Shown in pieces: positions 10,882 to 21,638 of a DNA stretch of 64,000 bases. A program made the position numbers and the translations under genes. The DNA comes from Magnaporthiopsis rhizophila. Its lineage: Eukaryota > Ascomycota > Sordariomycetes > Magnaporthales > Magnaporthaceae. Where the stretch lies: contig PYSS01000055.1 in the NCBI GenBank assembly GCA_003049465.1, positions 1 through 64,000 on the forward strand, given 5' to 3'. Positions within the stretch are counted from its first letter, which is position 1. Each line of letters opens with the position of its first letter. The notes below the pieces were generated by a model that did no database searches, was not told the DNA's origin, and saw only the letters and a list, made by a program, of their open reading frames with translations.

Positions 10882-11871
10882 ATGTTGGCATACCTCTCCT
10901 ACTTCTTCGCCGGTTACACGGGACTGGTGGTGGCGCTCTACGTCATCTCCTTGGTCATGCCCAAAGCCGCCTTCGTGGCGCGCCTTCTGGCCTCATACAT
11001 GGCGCTGATGGTAGCGGCCTCGTTCGGAGTCGTCGCCTCGATCGCGCTCAGGTTGGTGGGCAAGGCGCAACAGTCGCAGTGGCTCGTCGCGCGCGTCTTC
11101 AAGTACCTCATGCTGGCGGCCACGGGCGTCACGTTCGAGGTTATCGACTCGCAGGGCCATCTGCGCGACGGCAAGACTAGGCCGGCCGTCCTGATCGGCA
11201 ACCACCAGACGGAGCTGGACGTGCTGATGCTCGGATGCGTTTTCCCGCAACACTGCAGCGTCACGGCCAAGGCGAGCCTGCGCCGCGTGCCCTTCCTGGG
11301 CTGGTTCATGAGCCTGAGCGGCAGCATCTTCATCGACCGCAAGAACTCCAAGGACGCACGCGAGGCCATGAAGGGGGCCGCCAACGAGATCCGCAGCCGC
11401 CGCCAGAACGTCTACATGTTCCCTGAAGGCACCCGTAGCTACACCCGCGAGCCCACGCTGCTGCCCTTCAAGAAGGGCGCGTTCCACCTAGCCGTTGAGG
11501 CCCAGGTCCCCATCGTGCCCTGCGTCGTCGCAAACTACAGCCATGTGCTCTGGATCAGGGGCCTCCACTTCTCTGGCGGCAAGATTCCTGTCAAGGGTAC
11601 GTCTTGGGCTCGCCTTGTTCCCACCCAACCTTTTCTTTCTTGCTGACATGTGATTTTCCCTCCTCATCCAACAGTCCTCGACCCTATCCCGACCACTGGC
11701 CTCACCACCGCCGACGTGGACGAGCTCTGCAAGACCACATACGACCTCATGCTCAAGGAGCTGATCATCCTCACGGCGCAAGCCCGTGGGGAGCCCATCA
11801 CGGTCCCGTCCAACATCGACTCGACGGGCGTCATCACGGCCTCCGGTGTCGATGCCAAGGGCTCCTCATGA
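10882..11871 (+). CDS. SLC1: 1-acyl-sn-glycerol-3-phosphate acyltransferase
   Basis: Two exons, 10882-11596 and 11675-11871 (intron 78 nt, GTACGT...CAG with CTGAC), give 303 aa, the usual length for yeast Slc1-type LPAAT. The enzyme acylates lysophosphatidic acid at sn-2 to make phosphatidic acid in ER and lipid-droplet membranes. The acyltransferase motifs are present in order: NHQTELD (catalytic H108-x4-D113), FLGWFMSLSGSIFIDR, FPEGTRS near residue 180, and VPIVPCVVANYS. Two hydrophobic segments in the first 55 residues would anchor it in the membrane. The C-terminal exon carries DPIPTTGLTTADVDEL and LTAQARGEP. Start context CAAGCCATGT. The symbol is by family resemblance. Confidence 0.94.
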
Positions 11872-14697
11872 CAGTTTTGATCAAACAGAAAAGACGTCCC
11901 TGCCTATAGATCATGGCTTCCATGGGGACAAAGGCAGGATAGAATAAGCCACGACTCTCTCTGTGGGTTCGGCTCACATACATAAACGAACCCGAATTTC
12001 CTTACATCTCTGTCTTGGTTTTGCATAAAGTGGGCTGCTGCGTTGTTTAACATTGACTGAAAGACCGTTTCGGTTCATTTGCGCTACTTAGAATGCGTGC
12101 ACATACATACGTGGTCATATACGCGAGGATGGGTTGGGGAAGGCGGTGAGGAATACATGGGTTGCATGCACAAGTTTTTTTTGCATGGGTTTTTCCTTTT
12201 TGGTTGTTTTTCTCTGCCCCCCTCCTCATGATCTTTTTTTTTTTTCCTGCGGCCTTTTTCTCTTTACGCTTGTCAGACACGCAAGCCGGGGAGGCACGGG
12301 AACACATTTGATACCCACACGATAGATGCATTTTGAATGGCGCATCTGGGACTCTGGCTTTCGGTGTGTATTGGGGGATTGAGGGTGCCTGCCCTTGTTT
12401 CGTCTGCTTACCCTTTGCGTTGCCCACCCATGTTGCAGTACAACTCGATTGACGGACGACAGGCAAGAAGCACATGAACAGAGACCTGGGCTACGTTCTC
12501 CTAGGCTCCTTGTATCGTATTTTGGCATAGGTACATTACATTCCTATTGACAGTATTTTGGTCCCAATTCCACCCGCACTTGTTGACTATTGCAGCACCG
12601 GCTAGGTTTAACAAAACAACAACACAAAGCCCCGTCTCCACCTCGAGACACAACCTCCGACGCACACCGGTGTGGGACGCCAGGCGGCATTTCCTTGCGA
12701 GGTCACATGCTCCGATCCGAACTGGTTTGTCAACATCGGAAAAGAAGGTGTGTGGCACGGGCGGGCGGCGCCGCATGGCGACGATGCCGGCGTAGAGTAC
12801 ATAACCGGCAATGTACATATTTCGAGTTGCTGCAGGACGCTATTGAAACCGGCCATTTTCGAAAGCTTAGTTTCCCCCATCAAGCCAATCAAGCCGGCGT
12901 TCCCTTTACACGTGCGGCGAGAGGACCCCGTCCGAGGAGGTGTTTTGGCCATGTTTCTCCACGGCGAGCGGGAGTGGCATCCTTTCAAGGGGGGCATGGA
13001 TGTCGTTGCAGATGGCCAGGTCTAGCCCGTCGGAGGGTCGATGTAGGCCGGCCGAATGTCGGGGAAAACATTTCGCCCTGGTGATCCATTCACCGAAGCG
13101 CAGCACCAACTTTCGATGACTTGTCCGCCGCGAACGGCCGACTCTGTCTCTCGACTTTTGACTCCCCCGCCTCACCTCCTTCCGCACGGCCTTACGACCT
13201 CTCTCCTATATGCTAGGATCGCCGACGATACACCCGCCATCCTGTCTCTGGCAGGACCAGACAGCTAACAGGGCTGCCCTGATTGGCAAGAGGACCCGGT
13301 TCCCTGGGGCCGTCTCTCCCCCTGGGCTTTCTCTCCCCCGCCCCACCCCACGTCCAGGCCCCGTCCATTTTTACTGTACTGCCCACAACTTGGCGGGGAG
13401 ATGGTGTCGGAAGAGCTTTGCCTCCTCGCCTCGTCTTGCCTCGTCTTGCCCTTGACGGTGGTGGCGCGTTGTTTGCCTGCGACACGCGTGAGGGGTACCG
13501 CACTGCGCTCCGCCATGGCACGGAGCTGATCGAGAACCCTGCCTGGCAAGCGGGCGCCGGTCAACTTTCACGCCTCTGCTCCCTTTTTTCGCTTTGGTTG
13601 AGTTTGTCTACGCGGTCGCCGTGGTCTTTCCAAGGTTTTTTTTTTTTTTTTTGCGTCCGTCGCTTTTGCCAGGTTGATGATTCCTTTGCCGGCGGCAGTT
13701 AACCCGTCATGCAGGACTCAGATCCATTGGGTGCAACGCTATCTATGTGAGATTGTGGATTACGGGGACGGTGAGGGTTATAATCCAATAAAGCCGGTAC
13801 CAAGAAATCTGTGAACCCGCCGGTGTCGTCTCGTCTGCCTGCTCCCATTTTTGGTTGCGTGCATGCGCGTATCTGGCGATGAGACGATCCCTGGTTTCCT
13901 TGCGGCAAGGGCGTCTGTTGGGACTTTACGGCCATCGGATATTATGACTTGCTGGCGAAAAAGCTTGACTAAAAAGAGCGGTTAACGACGGACACGTCAA
14001 GAGCCGCGTCGAGAGCAAGTAAACCAATGGGGCCGCCCGATGGCGTGACTGACGGGAAGCCTGCCACATTGTACGCCCGCCCGTGTAGGAACGCGCCGAG
14101 GCTACAAACAGAAACTGGACCTTACCATAAGAGGCATCTTTGCTGTATTTCAGAAGAGGGGTTCCCTGGCCGGAGGGGCCAGCGGCTCCGCGGAAGACGA
14201 GTGGCGTCAACTTTGTCTCCGGCAGTTCCCACTACGTAAGCATTTCAGGGCCCACCTCTCAGGGGGACCGGGGGCGGAGCCTCTACCCTGCCCCGTCCCC
14301 TGTCGATACGACACAGATCTGGTGGCGGCAGCGGTGGTTGTTCTCCGGTTGTGGTTGCGGCATGGGTGGGTGTGTGGGCAGGCATTGAGCTTCAGCATCG
14401 GACTTGGCCGTGCGAGACCGAGGAGGCAAGAGATGTGTCTATGTATGTGCGGTTCTGGACCCGGGAGGCTGCCTGTGTGACGGCCTATAAATCTCCAGCT
14501 CCTTCCCCTTGACGGTTAGGTCCAGAAACTCCCAAGATATCCAGTTCAGCGAGCCAAAGCCTCCTGATCATCCAGTTCAGCCGTCCTCTGCTTCAACGTT
14601 TCCATCCTCTAGTTTCTCTTTCAACAAGAAGATATTTATACCCCTTGTACTTGCAGAGCGAGCCTCCCACACACATATACACACACTCACACACAAA
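11872..14697. other. Intergenic, 2.8 kb, no gene seen
   Basis: Between the acyltransferase and the methyltransferase. It contains T-rich stretches around 12173-12245 and a T17 run at 13636-13652. Overlapping reading frames on both strands look like GC-rich shadows, and no motif or splice-joinable coding sequence was recognised. The last 200 nt hold the methyltransferase promoter. Confidence 0.45.
14486..14492 (+). promoter_or_regulatory. TATA box of the methyltransferase gene
   Basis: TATAAAT followed about 20-40 nt later by a pyrimidine-rich stretch, 212 nt upstream of the ATG. Spacing suits a normal TATA promoter with a leader of about 150 nt. Confidence 0.5.
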
Positions 14698-15438
14698 ATG
14701 TCCACCACCACCATCACAGCGCAGACCAACGGCGCCGGCGCCGTGACCAAGGCATCGCCCCGCGACGTGTGGGAGAAGCGCATCTCGGAGCTCATCGACC
14801 AGGCACAGAAGCACAAGGAGCCGTACGACGCACAGTTTGGCAAGTTCACCATCAACATCCACCCCACCGTCTACTCGCCCAAGTACTTCCCCGAGACGTG
14901 GTGGTACGCGCGGCACCTCCCCGCCATCGTCAACAAGGGCAGCTGGCTCGAGGTCGGGGTCGGGTCCGGGCTCAACACGGTCGCCGTGGCCGCCGCGGGC
15001 TCCGAGACGGTGTGGGGCGTCGACATCAACCCCAACGCCGTCGCCACCACCCGCAAGAACCTCGACGTCAACGGGCTCAAGGGCACCGTGGTCGAGAGCG
15101 ACATCTTCAACAAGCTCGACGGCCAGCAGCAGCGCTTCGACTTCATCTTCTGGAACCACCCTTGGCAGTACGACTCGACCGTCCCGGACCAGCTCAAGTC
15201 GGAGAAGACGTTCGACGGCGAGTACAGGCTGCTCCGCCGCTTCATCGCCGAGGCCGACAAGCACCTGACCGACAAGGGCGTCATCCTGCTGGGTACCAGC
15301 GCCTACGCCAACCGCGACGCCATCTACAGCATCGCCAAGGACTCGGGATACGCCCACAAGGAGATCCTGTCCGGCCAGGAGCCCATCGGCGAGGGCGTCG
15401 TCGAGGAGTACTACATCATTGAGCTGAAGAAGCCTTGA
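14698..15438 (+). CDS. SAM-dependent methyltransferase, small-domain type
   Basis: Single-exon gene, 246 aa. The start at 14698 is chosen over the longer open frame (from 14509) because of its strong context (CACAAAATGTCC) and because the preceding 63 codons read as a Ser/Pro/His-rich leader. Class I methyltransferase features: motif I LEVGVGSGLNT at about residues 84-94, acidic VWGVDINP strand end, ESDIF, and motif IV FWNHPW at 151-156, followed by the usual late strands (DKGVILLGTSAYAN). The overall layout resembles PrmC/HemK and related small-domain enzymes, but motif IV is NHPW instead of NPPY, so the amide or amine substrate of those enzymes cannot be assumed. The upstream segment GKFTINIHPTVYSPKYF probably helps shape the substrate site. 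It is intronless, unlike most neighbours, and TATA-driven. Substrate unknown. Confidence 0.85.
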   Translation: MSTTTITAQTNGAGAVTKASPRDVWEKRISELIDQAQKHKEPYDAQFGKFTINIHPTVYSPKYFPETWWYARHLPAIVNKGSWLEVGVGSGLNTVAVAAAGSETVWGVDINPNAVATTRKNLDVNGLKGTVVESDIFNKLDGQQQRFDFIFWNHPWQYDSTVPDQLKSEKTFDGEYRLLRRFIAEADKHLTDKGVILLGTSAYANRDAIYSIAKDSGYAHKEILSGQEPIGEGVVEEYYIIELKKP

Positions 15439-15574
15439 TTTTAAAGTGTCCGTGATGGGCATCAGCAGTTGTGTGCTTTGCGTGCGGAGGACGTGCGTGG
15501 CGCTCGTGGTTGATTGTATCCCACGAAACATCGTCGTGCTAACACGGCTAGATTGTTGATGAACTGGTAACCAA

Positions 15575-15586
15575 AAATAAATAAAA
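15575..15586 (+). terminator. Putative polyadenylation signal
   Basis: Overlapping AATAAA hexamers about 140 nt after the methyltransferase stop codon. A plausible 3'-end element by position and sequence only. Confidence 0.4.
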
Positions 15587-16188
15587 GAAATGTTCAACAA
15601 AAAAAAGGGTTTTCTGTGTGATTTGCTTCTTTCGTGGATGTTAAAATACGCATGCTCCGAATCCGGTATACAGGCACCCCCAGATGGCCCCCGCCGCCCG
15701 TACATTTTTTAGCATCAAAAACTAGATGGGCAGATACTTTTTTTCGACTTCGAGAACATGGAGTTGTACAGTTTCCAAATGGCGAAATCCTCGGCCAGGG
15801 GGTCCCATGATGACAATCCCAACCAGGGGCTTGCCTGTTTCTAGATCGATCGAGGACCAAAAGCCAAGACAAGCAAGACGTTGCAGCGTCAACCACATTG
15901 GCCAATTAGACTCGACGCGGCGAGTTCCAAGCCTTGCCACCGCCGTAAAACTTGCATTAGAGGCCCACAGTCCATCAGGTCAGTCAAAGAAAACAACAGA
16001 AACGCTCGGCCGGGGCCTGCTCGACTCATTCCCCACATGGCACCTAAGGCACCAAAAGAGCGCCGTGTTTCACGGAAGCCCGCGCAAGAGAACGATGTGG
16101 AGAGACAGACCAGACAGACACGAACAGGCTGAGACATGGAAAAGCCAGCCCACATCCCGAGGCCGCTCATTTGGCCACATGCTCGGAC

Positions 16189-16220
<32 letters not shown>

Positions 16221-17103
16221 GCCCAAAACGGGAAGGTTTTATCGCCGTCGAGAGGTGGGAGAGATCGTCAGAGAGCTTGGGGCTGCCTGATCATGACGCA
16301 TGGTTTTTGAGGTAACACATGGTGTGATATTGAGCAAGGAAGGCTTGTCACGCTAGAACATGCGTGGAGGCGAGGCATGCCTCTTTCGTACGACAACACC
16401 TCGAGGGTCACCAAAGCTACCTTGGCCGGAATTCTGGCCGCATTTTCGCTTTCGTACGCTCCCACGCTCCCAAGTAAACGAATCACTCAGAGTTGACATT
16501 ATAGTTCGTAGAAATTAATCAATTAGCTACCCCCGAGTCCTCCCGTCTGGTTTGACAGTACGGCCCGTCCCATCGTCCTCCCTCTCCGCGAGGTATTACG
16601 TCCGGAATTGGATATCGCTCGCCCCCGAGAGCAATCATGATATGTACAAAAAAGGCGTAGTGCCAAAAGAAAAAAAAATTCGCCCCTTCCATCTCCCGCA
16701 TTAAGAATAAAGAGAGCGGAGCTCTAAGTAAGAATAGCTCCCTCTCATCCCGGCCCGGTTCTCCCCCTGATGTTGAAATCGAAGCAGTTACCTGGTTCCC
16801 AGCGCAGACCCATTAGATCCCCTCCCTCGACAGATAGACGATAATCCGAAAAAATATCCAATGTGACGCCCGTTTCTTCACAAATGAATGCCTGGCCGCA
16901 GGACTACCATGTCCCTTCGTGTCCTTTTCCCCACTCTTGTTTTACTCCCGTATTGCGCCAGTAGTCCTCCGTGGTATCCGTATTTGCAACAAAAGTGTGG
17001 TCGTTACAGCGTAAAATGAGTGTCGTGAAAGTCATTCAAGTGTATAAAATAAAAAGCGAAGACATTAGCCAGGCTTTGAGTTGCCCTCCTCGCTCATAGG
17101 CTA
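15587..17103. other. Intergenic, 1.5 kb, no gene seen
   Basis: Between the methyltransferase and the 3' end of the cell-wall protein gene. It holds a poly-A run of 27 nt at 16194-16220. No recognisable coding sequence. Confidence 0.45.
16194..16220. repeat. Poly-A tract (27 nt)
   Basis: Uninterrupted A run in noncoding DNA. Confidence 0.8.
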
Positions 17104-18042
17104 TTAGATGAGGGCAACGGCGCCAAAGAGACCGGCGATGAGGGCGACGGCGGGCGCGTTGTCCATGCGCGCACCGGCGGCCGGGACCGGGGGAGGGGTG
17201 GTGGTGGCGGGCAGGCTGGTCGCCGGCGACTGAGGAGGAGGCTTCGACGTCGTCATGGTCGTCGGGCTGACGACAGTGGCCGGCGGGCCCGGGATGGTCT
17301 GGGTCTGAGTGCCGATGACGGTGACGAAGTGCGTCGGCTTCTGCACAACCGTCTCCTTACCGGGCACCGTGACCTTGACCGTCTGCTCAACGTGCTGGGT
17401 CTTGGTGACGGGGCGGACCTCGGTCACGGTGTGGGCGTCGGTCACCTTGATGGTGACGGTGTTGGTCTCGGTCACAATCTTCGTCTCACCCTTCACGACG
17501 GTCGTGTAGGTGGTGACCGGGCAGGTCGTGGTGGTGTAAACATCGGTCTTGACGTATTTGGTGGTCTCTTGGGTGGTGTCTATATCCCGAGGTTAGTCTC
17601 CCGTCTTCTTTTCTGTTATGGAAACGTTCTGGTACTTACAGACTTTGACGGTCGTGGGCACAACCGTCTCAACCAGGTTCGTCTTGGTGTAAGTCACATA
17701 AACCGTCTTGCCATCGACGGTCTTGGTCTCGGTGACGGGCACAAGCTTGGTCTGGGTCACATGGGCAACGTCCTTGGCCGTCTCGGTCTTATCAGGACCG
17801 TAGACGGTCTCGTAGATGACGGTGGGCACCTTGGTCCACACCACAGAGGTGGTAGTGAAGGTGGTGTAGTAGGTCTTGCCGGGCTTGTGGACCGTCTCGG
17901 TGACGGGGCAGACTGTAGTGTACACAACATCGACCACAGTGGTCTTGGTGATAGTCTTGCCCTTGTCCTTATCCCAGCCGCCGTGGTCGCCGGTCGCGAG
18001 GACCGAAGCAGCCAGGCCCAGGAGAGCGAATGCGGCCTTCAT
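17104..18042 (-). CDS. Thr/Val-rich GPI-anchored cell-wall protein
   Basis: Two exons, 18042-17640 and 17579-17104 (60-nt intron, GTAAGT...ATAG with GACTAAC), give 292 aa. The start at 18042 gives a classical signal peptide (MKAAFALLGLAASVLATG); an ATG-less extension upstream is ignored. The mature part is a run of short Thr/Val strands (TETK, TVDG, TTV, VTVPG units). It contains two related blocks, VVYTTVCPVTETV early in exon 1 and VYTTTTCPVTTYTTV early in exon 2, each with one Cys in a CPVT context, which suggests internal duplication. A Pro/Ser/Thr-rich stalk precedes the C-terminal GARMDNAPAVALIAGLFGAVALI, a typical GPI-attachment signal with the likely omega site at Asp/Asn-Ala. Probably a structural or adhesive wall protein; no enzyme motif seen. 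Confidence 0.85.
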
Positions 18043-18233
18043 TATTACGACAGTGGGGATGTGTATCAACGAAGGTCGGGTATGGCTTTTCAACGAAGGG
18101 TGTCAAGTAACCTTAGCGAACGAGTTACTTGGATCAAGCCGGGAGCGAGAGCAGGCTGCTGGGCAAGATAATGGACCGAGTTGTGATGGAGAGAAAGAGG
18201 GAGGACGGGAGGAAGGATGAGAGGGAGGACCGG

Positions 18234-18239
18234 TTTATA
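18234..18239 (-). promoter_or_regulatory. TATA box of the GPI-protein gene
   Basis: On the minus strand this reads TATAAA, about 195 nt upstream of the ATG at 18042. Position and sequence fit a core promoter. Confidence 0.45.
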
Positions 18240-18953
18240 TCAACCAGCCAGTCTCGTCCTCCCATCTCATCGGGATGAGCAGACCTCATGTCCGTGGATG
18301 CCCGTCCGGAGAGAAAAGGACGGGGCGGGGTACCGATGACATCTTTCACGTCGCCCAGCAGCTAACCAGCGGGTCAGCTGGCGTGTTCTCTTCACCCTCC
18401 CCTTTCGTAGAACCCACCCGAGAGGTGACAGGCCCTACCCCGGTTGTATCGCACGAGACATGCAGTAGAGACCAACAAGCTCTGGTCCGCCCTCGGCCGG
18501 GGTTGTCTTGATCAGCTTGGCAGCAAAAGCAGGGTTGTAGGGGGTTGGGCGAGGATGCAGCTCCAAGGCCCGCCTGCAGCCATGGCCTTTGAGCCACCAC
18601 TCGGGTTCTGACAGACAGCGCGAAGCCGAACGGAAAGTCAGGCCATCGGCAAACTGCCAAGTCTCACTCGCCGATCTCAGGATGGGTGTGGGGACGGCGC
18701 GGTGTGCTGGAGGCGGGCAGCTTCTGTTTGAGCTGGTGCAGCTGCACACACTTCCTTGTCCTTGCAGCACCGAGCATCTAGGCGCTTCACCATGCAGTCG
18801 GATACGAGGAGGCCGGCATGCGTAGCAAGCCCCGAGAACTTCGGGCAATCACAGCAGCTAATGCAAGCCGGACTTCAATTTACGGCGAGAGGCGGTGTAG
18901 CCCAGCCAGTTGCCCAAGAGTAAATTATCGGTGCGAGGCCATATCGACCGTAG

Positions 18954-18976
18954 AAAAAAAAAAAAAAAAAAAAAAA
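18954..18976. repeat. Poly-A tract (23 nt)
   Basis: Uninterrupted A run in noncoding DNA. Confidence 0.8.
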
Positions 18977-21638
18977 GGTGGCACGTATCCTGCCTGCCCA
19001 GTTACACTGAGCGCCCACGATTGTGATTGGCTGGGAGCAAGGGAAGCAAGGGCATATCCGGTCCCCTCTTTTGACGATCGCTCCGTCCCCCAACCTGGAT
19101 CTATCCACACCGCACAGACGGGCAGTCGACCAATTGTTGGACGAGAGGCCGGGGGCATGCCCTGGATCGTCAGGCTCCGCGCAGCAGCCGCAAGGAGCCA
19201 GACCCATGACGATGATGTCGTCGATGAGGTGGGAAACCAGAAAATTATCGGGCGTGGACATCATGACACTTAAAAGAGTAATACCAATCTAATATTTATG
19301 GGCCGTTTCTTTGTCCGGAAAAGCGGCATCGTGAGAGGGTTCCATGGCCTTCGAGCCTGCGTCACCTTGGACCATGGCCTGGGTCTGGGGCTGTCGGAGG
19401 AAAAAGAAGAAGGGGGACGAGGGGTAACGTTCGCACAAGCAGCGCAGTTCTTATTTGCCGGAGCACAACAGACAGGAGCATGGGTGAAGCTGAGTTTGTG
19501 GTCAGGCTAGGGATGTGCAAGGACAGAAAAGAATGACAGGCTTAGCAGGGCACCGAATGCAAGCGTGTAGAAGACGCCCGTTCTGCCCTCTGTTCCCAAT
19601 AGCACATCCTACAATGGGGCCGGGTTAGTGCGCCCCTCGGAGTTTGCTTCTCACATTCTATCTTGAGAAAACTGGGGAGGCTCGTGTTGCTGCTCACAGG
19701 AAGAGAAGAAAAAATAATATGGATAGGCCCAAGCGCCAAGGCGTGACAGATAGCGAGGGGTTGATGTGGGCTCGTGTTGGGCGAGGTGTGTGTTGCGATC
19801 TGAAGGTGATAGGTTGGAGATCTGCAGAGGGAGCCATCTCACGACCCAGCCTGGTATGGGTGGAGAGGGTTCGCCATGCTGGCCGCCGTAGCTGCCCGCT
19901 GCCTTGCTGGGCCAACAGAATCTTGGGGAAGGACGAAACCTGCTTTGGCGAACGTGCGGACAGACTTGTGCTGTTCCCGCCTCTGCATTCTGCATGGCGT
20001 GCCCCACCCAGCCACGTCTAGGGTACCTAGCTGAGACGGATGAGGGAAAGCTGCAGAAAGAGCGCAGAGAAAAGCCTCAGTCGGCCGATCGCTGCGTCTG
20101 CCCCGTTGCACAAACCGAAGAAGCAAAATCATGGAGTGCAAAGGAGGCGGACTCGGGCCAAGACGACGCTAGAAGAAGTGATCGCTTTGCTGGCGGAGTG
20201 CAGGGGGTTGGGCGCGGCAATTGTTGCCCACCTGGGGCCGAAACCGCCCGCCCGGACCATCGGCAGAGAGCTCTGGCCGGCTGGTGGCTCTCAAGGTAGC
20301 ATCGCATGGGGAACAGCGGATCCCGATGACGATGGTAGTCAAAAAAAAGACGCGAGAGAAAACTGAGAGCTGGCCATGGCTCGCTGCCGATCTTGGCAGC
20401 CATCGAGATCTCCAAGGGATCCTTCTGCTTCCCGTGTCTCGCACTCGCGGTCTGGTGTTCTCGCTCGGAAAGCAGCGTGGGAGAGAGGCCTATCCTGGCC
20501 GGCCACGACATCTGCCTGAGGTAAGCATTCTCAGCTTGCCATCGGAGCCTCGGTGTCACACACCCGGCAGACTGGTCCGAAAGAAGCAAGAAAAAAAAGC
20601 AAGGAAAGCAAAGAGCGGCGTGAGCGAGACCTTTTAGGGGATGGCGCTGGGCGAGCGTGACAAAGCCAGCACACTTGAGCAGCCATGGCAGCGGCCAGCG
20701 GCCAAGTCTCGGGCCAATCTGCGTCAGAGGCTGCGGGCGACGGTCGACGCTACTGCAACCGCACCAAAGGAGGCTAGTCCTGTCGTGATAAGTTGTTGGC
20801 CCAAAAGCGAGATGTCGGCTTTGGCGTCGGGGAGGCTGGCACGATGGGCGATGGAGCGTCGGCGATGTGAAGAGGAAAAAAACCAGGAAGAAAGGTTGGT
20901 CAACGTGCCCGGATCGGCGGCTAGTCGAGTCAGCTTGGTCTGGCGTGTGCTTTGTCCCGGTCACGGATGCAAACGGCGGGCGGTTGTGCTGAACCTGTCA
21001 CCCCAACTTTTTGCCCGTTCGTCCTGTTTTCATTTCTTGTTGAGGTCCAATGAGCAAGGACCAGATGCCAGTTCCCCAATTCCAGTCATGGTGCCCGAGC
21101 TCCTACCAGCTCAGGAAGGCATGGGAAGGTCCTGCTGGGCTCAACCTCCCCGTCCTCGGATGCCCCTCCGGTTCCACCACGGCGGTCCAACCAGGGCCCT
21201 TCCAGGCGGGGTAGGGCGGGGTGACGGTGACAGTGACGCCATCCCACGGCCCCTGTCAATCTGATACTCGCCCGACGTCAACCCCATTCGGGATAGCTTC
21301 ACGTTCACATCACACAACAGCGATAGTCCGCCCCTCAGCCGTAGCCACCCACCTAGAGCCCGCCTACCCCGTCACCCACCCTCCCTTCTAGCCAGTGCGC
21401 CACCGTGAATGGGGCCTGTCCGTAGCCAGCACCAACCTGCGCAAAACCCGGCCGTTTTGTGCAGCCTCGAAAGAAGAAGGCCGACCCCACCCACCCCTGA
21501 CGTAACGGCCGCCACCGCCCACGGCAACCCTTACGCATCTGTCTCGGGTATACGACACACTCTACGGTCTAGTGTACGCGGCTCGCCGATACTGTGCGCA
21601 GCGTCGCACCAAGCCTCCTCGCCTACCTGCCGACCGAC

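Larger units (their letters stand above)
18043..21638. other. Intergenic, 3.6 kb, divergent promoters
   Basis: Lies between the GPI-protein start (-) and the phospholipase C start (+). It has a TATA-like box for the former and a poly-A run at 18954-18976. The longest frame, on the minus strand at 20077-20964, has no motif or splice support. Nothing else recognised. Confidence 0.45.

Noticed and set aside
14593..15705. 370-codon minus-strand frame opposite the methyltransferase
   Set aside because: Antisense shadow; the Val/Asp/Gly-rich translation mirrors GC-rich third positions of the real gene.
15722..15940. Minus-strand frame ending in a plausible-looking peptide (IVIMGPPGRGFRHLE)
   Set aside because: It lacks an ATG (begins with GTG), has no joinable upstream exon, and lies in the 3' region of the methyltransferase gene. 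I do not recognise the sequence.
20077..20964. 295-codon minus-strand frame between the GPI-protein gene and the PLC
   Set aside because: Cys/Pro/Arg/Ser-rich translation with no motif and no splice partner; it overlaps equally long plus-strand frames. Typical of GC-rich noncoding DNA.
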